Below, one piece after another: positions 58,860 through 64,000 of a stretch of 64,000 nucleotides of DNA; within the stretch, counting starts at the first letter, position 1; each line of letters opens with the position of its first letter. A program made the position numbers and the translations under genes. The stretch lies in the NCBI RefSeq assembly GCF_018138145.1, contig NZ_CP073104.1:1550001-1614000 (forward strand). The letters are read 5' to 3'. The stretch is from Pseudomonas sp. SCA2728.1_7 (GTDB lineage: Bacteria; Pseudomonadota; Gammaproteobacteria; Pseudomonadales; Pseudomonadaceae). Under the pieces are notes generated by a model. That model saw only the letters and a list, made by a program, of their open reading frames with translations. It was not told where the DNA came from and searched no databases.

Positions 58860-60163
58860 GCCGAAGTAACTATCTCAAGCATCTGGCGCTGAGCATGGGC
58901 ACCAAACTGGCGATGATCGCCCTGCGTTTGCTGCGCAATGTGCTGCTGGCGCGGATTCTCGGGCCGAGCGAGCGAGGGCTGTTTGCGCTGCTCAGCACGT
59001 TGCCGGACTTGATCAGCGCCGCCACCAGCGGCGGGCTGAATTCAGCGGTCGGTTATCAAGCGGCCAAGCAACGGCCGATGGGCTTGTTGCTCAGTCAGGT
59101 GTTGGTGTTCGGTTGTTTGCTGGCGGCGTTGCTGACCTTGCTGGTGGTGGCGTTGGTGCGCGAATTCGGCACTGAGCTGGATGTGACGATGCAGCTCGGC
59201 TTGCTCGCCTGGTTGTTGCTGCTGGCGGTCCCGCTGACCGTACTGAAAAGCGGCTTGCTGACGCTGCACAACGCCTCCGGTGGTGTGGTTGCGTTCAACG
59301 CCTTGCGTCTGGTCGAATCGCTGGCGCCGTTGTTGCTGTTTCTCGCGCTGTTCTGGATGTGGAAAAGCGCCGCCCTCGAAGCCGCATTGATCAGTTGGCT
59401 GGCCGGCATCAGTCTGGTGGTGCTGGTCGGTTGGGTCTGGCTCAAACGCGCGCAGCCGTTGCAACTGCAATGGGACCGCGCCAGCCAGAAAGAACTGCTG
59501 CGCTACAGCGCGCGCAGCCATCCCGATCTGCTGTTCCAGCAAGTGATCCTGCGCTCGGATTATCTGTTTATCGGCGCCCTGCTCGGCAGCACCGCCCTTG
59601 GTCATTACGCCATGGCCAGCGCGGCCGCCGAGCTGCTGCTGATCGTCCCGGAAGCGGTGACCACACCGCTGATGAAACGCCTGCTGCAACAGGACGAAGG
59701 CATGGACAAGGTCACGCCGCTGGCCCTGCGCCTGACGGCCACGGTGATGCTCGGCGCCTGCCTGACCATGGCGGTGATTGGCGAGTGGCTGATCGTCACC
59801 TTGTTCGGTGCAGCGTACCAACCGGCGTATCCGGCGCTGCTGGCATTGCTGCCGGGGCTGTTGGGCCTGTGCTACGCGAGCATTTTGCGTCTCGACCTGC
59901 TCGGCAAGAATCGCCCAGGCACGGTGTCGTTGCTGATGGGCTTGGGTGCCCTGCTCAATCTGGCATTAAACCTGGTGATGATTCCCGCTTACGGCATCGT
60001 CGGCGCAGCGGCGGCTTCGTCGATTGCCTATCTGGCGGTGACCGTGGCGATGCTGGTGCTTTACTGCCGTCTGAGCGGCGTGCCGTTCTGGCAAACGCTG
60101 ATCATCCTGCCCCGCGATGTCACGCCGATGTGGCTGATGTTGCAACGCCGGAAAACCGCATGA
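58856..60163 (+). CDS. oligosaccharide-lipid flippase (Wzx / MATE-like)
   Basis: 435 residues, about 12 helices, with the polysaccharide-synthesis-protein layout: ARILGPSERGLFALLSTLPDLISAAT, HPDLLFQQVILRSDYLFIGALLGSTALGHYAMA, IPAYGIVGAAAASSIAYLAVTVAML. It turns the lipid-linked repeat unit to the periplasm for the Wzy-like polymerase. Confidence 0.92.
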   Translation: MSRSNYLKHLALSMGTKLAMIALRLLRNVLLARILGPSERGLFALLSTLPDLISAATSGGLNSAVGYQAAKQRPMGLLLSQVLVFGCLLAALLTLLVVALVREFGTELDVTMQLGLLAWLLLLAVPLTVLKSGLLTLHNASGGVVAFNALRLVESLAPLLLFLALFWMWKSAALEAALISWLAGISLVVLVGWVWLKRAQPLQLQWDRASQKELLRYSARSHPDLLFQQVILRSDYLFIGALLGSTALGHYAMASAAAELLLIVPEAVTTPLMKRLLQQDEGMDKVTPLALRLTATVMLGACLTMAVIGEWLIVTLFGAAYQPAYPALLALLPGLLGLCYASILRLDLLGKNRPGTVSLLMGLGALLNLALNLVMIPAYGIVGAAAASSIAYLAVTVAMLVLYCRLSGVPFWQTLIILPRDVTPMWLMLQRRKTA

Positions 60164-62079
60164 AAGGCCTGGCCCTGCTGCTCGGTCTCGGCCTGTCGCT
60201 GGACGCCTTCGCCGCGTCGATGCGTTGGGGCGAGATCCGTGACGGCAGTCTGTACCTGCAAGCCGATCGCCCCGATACGGTGACCGTGCGCTGGACACCA
60301 GCGTGGCAGGCAGACGCCAACGAAGAGCATCTGTATCTGCTCGACGGCCAAGGCAAACTGGCAGGCGATCGGTTCATCAAGGCCAGTGAAGTGCGTGGCA
60401 GCCAGAGCTGGCCACTGTTGCCCGGTGCGGCCAGTTATCGACTGGAGATTCCCGGCTACAGCTTTCGCAATTATCGCGTCGAACACGACGAGCGCACGGT
60501 CGCGTTGTTCGCCCCGGCGAGAGTGCATTTCAGCGCCGATACGCACAATGGCGACGCGTTGTATTTCAAGATTGCGCCGGGTGAACACGCGGTGCTGGCG
60601 GGCAAGTTTCATGGTGGTGTCAGTGGTTTGCAGGCGCAGCGGGTCGGCGATGAGCAGCAACTGACGCTGGCATTGAAACCGTATCGCGCCTATTGGCAGT
60701 TCGATCAAGTTGCCCTGCCCGTCAGCGAACGCGAACAGGTCTGGCGCCTGCGTCTGCAAGGCAGCGGCAAAGCGGCGTTCTGGCTCGATGGCACAGCCAA
60801 CCTGTTCGCCCAGACACCACAACAACTGAAACCGCTGCGTGAAGACGCCGGCCAGACACGTCTGGTGTTGCACGAAAAAATCCTCGGGCGCACGCCGGAT
60901 CTGGGCATTGCCCTGCCCTACGTGATGCCGCCGCCCGCCAGTCATGCTGCGCTGGATGCGCTGAAACCGAGCGCCGCGAGTTACTACAGCTTTGTTGATG
61001 TGACGGCGAAGAATGCGCATTTCGAAGACGCGTTCCGTCAGGTGTATCAGGAGCGTTTCGGCATCAAGCAGGACATCACCCTGCTGGCCGGCAGTCAGCG
61101 TCAGGCCGATCTGCGCGCCGATGTGCAGAGCAACAGCGGCCTCGATGCGTGGCTGGCCGGCACCCGCGCGCTCGGCGGCAAAGGCACGCACTACATCGGT
61201 TTTGCCGACGAGCCGAACCTCAACTATTCCAGCTACGCGCAGTATCAAGCGATTTTCGCCAGCATGGCCCGGCAGGTGCGCAGTGATCCGGCGAATGCCA
61301 AGGCTGGCGTGCGCATTGCCATGCCGGCCAGTTCGCGACTGGTCAACGGGCCATTTGCCAATAACGCGGCAGACAAACGTGGCATCGACTGGGCGCGGCG
61401 CTTGCTCAGCGAATCCGGCGATCAGGTCGATGCACTGGCGTGGCACGAATGGATGATCCGCGATTTGCTCGCCACCCGCGTGTATCGCGACAGCGTGCGC
61501 CGCGCCGCCGAACTGGTCGGCCTCGACGGCAAAGGCCAGCCGCGCAAAGCCTTGCTGCTCGACCAGACCAACCTGTCCAGCGGCTCCAGCCTCAGCCCCT
61601 ACGATCAGGAAACCCACTACGCTTCGCTGTGGTGGGCGTCGGTGGTGATCAACGCTTCGCAGGACGGCTTGCTGAGCATGCTCAACTGGTTCCAGGCCGC
61701 CGATGAGCCGCAGTATCCCAAGGGCATGTTGCGGATCTTGGGCGGCGATCGTTTCGAGCTGAAACCGGTCGGTCTGGCCCAGCAGTTCATTGCCCAGCAC
61801 TGGCTGCATCGGGTGCTGTGGCTGGAAAACGATGCCTTCGAAGTCGATGTGCTGGCGATGGCCGGCGACGATCAGCGCGGCCTGCTCGGGGTGAACAAAG
61901 GCACGCGTTTGCAACGGGTGGACCTGAGCGGCGCCAAATGCCCGCTGAACAACGGCGCCCTGCGCTACTTCGGTGCTGACAATCGCAGTCGCGACGCGCC
62001 ATTTACCTGCCAGGACGGGCGTGTGCGTTTCGAGCTGCCGGGGCAAACCCTTTTCGCCCTCGGCTGGAACGCTTCATGA
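60160..62079 (+). CDS. secreted glycoside-hydrolase-like protein
   Basis: 639 residues with a signal peptide (GLALLLGLGLSLDAFAAS). A beta-rich N-terminal half (about 25-270) precedes a TIM-barrel-like half: HYIGFADEPNLNYSSYAQYQ (probable acid Glu), VDALAWHEWMIRDLL (possible second Glu), KALLLDQTNLSS, LSMLNWFQAADEPQYPKGM, then a small terminal beta domain. This recalls GH39/GH5-like clan A enzymes, and it may trim or release the polymer in the periplasm. The exact family is not certain. ATGA overlap with the flippase gene. Confidence 0.75.
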   Translation: MKGLALLLGLGLSLDAFAASMRWGEIRDGSLYLQADRPDTVTVRWTPAWQADANEEHLYLLDGQGKLAGDRFIKASEVRGSQSWPLLPGAASYRLEIPGYSFRNYRVEHDERTVALFAPARVHFSADTHNGDALYFKIAPGEHAVLAGKFHGGVSGLQAQRVGDEQQLTLALKPYRAYWQFDQVALPVSEREQVWRLRLQGSGKAAFWLDGTANLFAQTPQQLKPLREDAGQTRLVLHEKILGRTPDLGIALPYVMPPPASHAALDALKPSAASYYSFVDVTAKNAHFEDAFRQVYQERFGIKQDITLLAGSQRQADLRADVQSNSGLDAWLAGTRALGGKGTHYIGFADEPNLNYSSYAQYQAIFASMARQVRSDPANAKAGVRIAMPASSRLVNGPFANNAADKRGIDWARRLLSESGDQVDALAWHEWMIRDLLATRVYRDSVRRAAELVGLDGKGQPRKALLLDQTNLSSGSSLSPYDQETHYASLWWASVVINASQDGLLSMLNWFQAADEPQYPKGMLRILGGDRFELKPVGLAQQFIAQHWLHRVLWLENDAFEVDVLAMAGDDQRGLLGVNKGTRLQRVDLSGAKCPLNNGALRYFGADNRSRDAPFTCQDGRVRFELPGQTLFALGWNAS

Positions 62080-62147
62080 ACCGTCCGTTGATGTTCAGCC
62101 GCGCAGCCCTGTGCCCGCGCGATGCCTCGTCATCAGGAGCCAAGACC

Positions 62148-62837
62148 ATGAACATGCTGAGCAAACTGACTGAAAATCTGCGGCAGAAAGGACTCACTGC
62201 CACCGTCAAGAAAGCCTGGAAACACTACATTTTTTCCCATCAGGAACTGCTGTGGATGGAACGCGACCTGGTCAGCCCGGTGCCTCCGCACAGTCTCAAA
62301 CCCTACCCGCCGTTGCGGGTGGTGAAGATCACGGCGGACAACGCCAGCGCCTTCGCCCGCTACTTCGGCGACCGTGTCGGCACCATGGCCGAGCTGGCCA
62401 GCGAAGGTCACACCGGGCACATGCACCTGGACGATCAGGGCGACGCCGTGGCGTTTATCTGGGGCAGCTCGCGGGACTATTTCGACCGGCATTACTACGG
62501 CTGCATGTTCCCGGTGAAACCCGGCGAGTTCTTCGAATTCGGCGGTGAGCTGACCCGCGCCTATTGGGGCACCGAGCTGTCGGTGGATCTGCAACTGGAG
62601 CTGTGGAAAGCCATGGCCGCGCAAGGTTGCGACAAGGTTGTCGACGTCTGCGAATTCCACAACATCCCGGCGCTCAAGCTGCACTTGCGCATGGGCTACA
62701 CCGAGCAGAACCGCATCATGAATGTGTACACCTTGTTCGGTCGCTGGCGTTTCTACCGCGAAAGCCGCTACAGCGGTTCGCGTCTGGATGCGCTGCGCAA
62801 ACCTTCCCGTCCACCCGTAACAGCCACGGCGGCCTGA
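62148..62837 (+). CDS. GNAT-like acyltransferase
   Basis: 229 residues from ATG 62148, preceded by AGGAG at 9 nt; an ATG at 62076 that overlaps the previous stop would add 24 residues of unlikely composition. The core (LRVVKITADNASAFARYF through VVDVCEFHNIPALKLHLRMGYTEQNR) matches the GNAT fold, whose last part N-x-x-A-L-x-L-H-x-x-x-G-Y binds acetyl-CoA. Probably adds an acyl group to a sugar amine or precursor of the polymer. Confidence 0.78.
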   Translation: MNMLSKLTENLRQKGLTATVKKAWKHYIFSHQELLWMERDLVSPVPPHSLKPYPPLRVVKITADNASAFARYFGDRVGTMAELASEGHTGHMHLDDQGDAVAFIWGSSRDYFDRHYYGCMFPVKPGEFFEFGGELTRAYWGTELSVDLQLELWKAMAAQGCDKVVDVCEFHNIPALKLHLRMGYTEQNRIMNVYTLFGRWRFYRESRYSGSRLDALRKPSRPPVTATAA

Positions 62838-62841
62838 GCTT

Positions 62842-64000
62842 ATGGTGACGCGATTCGAATGGCGCACATCAATGTGCGCTGCCGATTTCCCGGAAGCAGC
62901 CTATGAAGCGCTGCGCCTGCGGGTGACGGACCACACGCCGTTCAACCACCTCGGTTGGTTGTGCGCGGCCGAGCAGGCTCTTGGCGAGGGTGAGCGTTTA
63001 CACATCCTGCTGGGTTGGGAAGCAGACGAATTGCGTCTGTGTCTGCCGCTGGTGGCGAGTCGCGAGCGCTTTGCCGGCGTGCCGTTTCGGGTTCTGCATC
63101 ACTTGGGATATCCGCTGGCCGATCGCTTGGCGTTGCTGTCGTTGCTTGGCGGCGAGGACATGCGTCAGGCGCTGAACGTGATTCGCCAACGCCTGCCCCA
63201 CGCGCTGTTGCAGCTGAACGAATTATCCGAGCCTGCCGGTGAAGAAAGCGCGCTCACCGAGTGGATGGCGCGCAGCTCCACCGGTGAGCGACGGCTGAGT
63301 TGTCGGGTGCCGGTGCATCTGATCAGCGAGGCCGATCATCAGGAGGTCTCCGGCGACCCGCGTTACAAGCTGCGGCGCGCGCGCAAGCGGATTGCCGCGT
63401 GCGGTGCCGAAGTGCGGCGAATCACTCCCGATGCGCTGAGCATGGGGCCGCTGTTGCAGGTCATCAGCGAAGTCGAAGCGGTGAGCTGGAAAGGCGATGA
63501 AGGTGTGGGGATTTTCGCCAGCGAACGCAGCCGCCAACTGATCGAACGCGCCTTCACCGCCCTCGCCGGCCAAGGCCTGGTACGGGTGGTGACGCTGGAG
63601 TTGAACGGGCGCTGCATCAGCTATCGTCTCGGCCTGCTCGAACAGGGGCGACTCTACGATTACAACCTCGCCTTCCTGCCGCAATACGCCGACTTGGGCA
63701 GCGGCCGGGTGTTGCTGGAGGAATGGATTCGTTGGGGACTCGACGACAATTGGCGCTGGATCGATGCCTCGCGGGTCAGCCTGGAAAACTCCAGCCATCA
63801 ACTGCATGAACGCATGACCGGGCAACTCGAGCACTGGCGCTGGAGTTTTTATTCCTGGCGCCCGAGTGGCCTCCTCCTCGGTCTGGGTTTGCGCCTGTGG
63901 CATCGACTCAAACCACACGTGCAGGCCTGGCGGGCACATCGTGCCGAACCAGCGAAACCTGTACTGAAACCTGTCGCGATCACTACGGAGGGCGAACATG
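62842..64000 (+). CDS. FemAB/BioF2-like acyltransferase, 3' end beyond the window
   Basis: At least 386 residues from ATG 62842, 4 nt after the preceding stop, with no stop before the edge. The BioF2-like/CelD-type acetyltransferase domain is seen in LHILLGWEADELRLCLPLV, PRYKLRRARKRIAACGAEVRRI, EAVSWKGDEGVGIF, VVTLELNGRCISYRLGLLEQG, LYDYNLAFLPQYADLGSGRVLL and WIDASRVSLENSSHQLHERM. Such proteins acylate polysaccharide precursors. GGAGGGCGAAC followed by ATG at 63998 suggests that another gene begins at the very edge in a different frame. Confidence 0.82.
   Translation, partial: MVTRFEWRTSMCAADFPEAAYEALRLRVTDHTPFNHLGWLCAAEQALGEGERLHILLGWEADELRLCLPLVASRERFAGVPFRVLHHLGYPLADRLALLSLLGGEDMRQALNVIRQRLPHALLQLNELSEPAGEESALTEWMARSSTGERRLSCRVPVHLISEADHQEVSGDPRYKLRRARKRIAACGAEVRRITPDALSMGPLLQVISEVEAVSWKGDEGVGIFASERSRQLIERAFTALAGQGLVRVVTLELNGRCISYRLGLLEQGRLYDYNLAFLPQYADLGSGRVLLEEWIRWGLDDNWRWIDASRVSLENSSHQLHERMTGQLEHWRWSFYSWRPSGLLLGLGLRLWHRLKPHVQAWRAHRAEPAKPVLKPVAITTEGEH

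Noticed and set aside
59359..60159. N-terminal extension of the glycoside-hydrolase-like protein
   Set aside because: The frame is open upstream of ATG 60160 but overlaps the flippase gene out of frame; the signal peptide at 60160 and the ATGA overlap fix the start.

Overview
The window reads as a chromosomal segment of a fluorescent Pseudomonas. The evidence is high GC with dense overlapping operons, Pseudomonas-type REP palindromes (GCGAGCAGGCTCGCTCC class and the GTAGGAGCTGCCGAAGGCTGCGATC class), a cobF gene, glcDEF, a PlaF-like lipase, an orphan hcp-vgrG-RHS locus and a long exopolysaccharide operon. No rRNA, tRNA or CRISPR was seen.

Layout. 1-2.2 kb: thiolase 3' end with terminator, then a cobF / histidine-phosphatase pair on the minus strand. 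2.2-10.4 kb: a catabolic cluster on the plus strand: RpiR-type regulator, isochorismatase-like hydrolase, glutamine-synthetase-like ligase, N-formylglutamate-amidohydrolase-like protein, APC permease, two AstA-type N-succinyltransferases resembling AruF and AruG but away from the usual aru genes, and an oxaloacetate decarboxylase-type enzyme. The substrate is unknown to me. 10.5-14.1 kb: small DUF protein, a 135-bp tandem repeat block, a periplasmic M20 peptidase and a MASE2-GGDEF cyclase. 14.2-22 kb: a Baeyer-Villiger-type monooxygenase with a membrane-anchored lipase, then glcDEF and hglS.

22-34.7 kb: a type VI secretion effector island. A sigma-54 promoter with three 20-bp palindromes upstream drives hcp, followed by vgrG, a DUF4123 adaptor and a 1561-residue RHS protein whose tip is a barnase-type RNase, with a barstar-type immunity gene after it. 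Behind these lie a promoterless duplicate RHS tip carrying a nucleotidyltransferase-like domain, its probable immunity gene, an orphan gene, an intact IS4-family element with 19-bp inverted ends and 11-bp target duplication, and a gene remnant. The region from about 30.1 to 33 kb is clearly AT-richer than its surroundings.

34.7-46.5 kb: an unknown secreted protein, a Sel1-repeat protein, VanW, a family-2 glycosyltransferase, small envelope and cytoplasmic proteins, an AttEFGH-like ABC transporter operon with a lipocalin-like lipoprotein, and a membrane phosphoethanolamine-transferase/sulfatase-like protein. 46.8-64 kb: a tightly coupled Wzx/Wzy-type exopolysaccharide operon of at least 15 genes. 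It starts with UDP-glucose dehydrogenase and UDP-glucuronate epimerase, which suggests an acidic polymer, and runs off the end of the window in a FemAB/BioF2-like acyltransferase.
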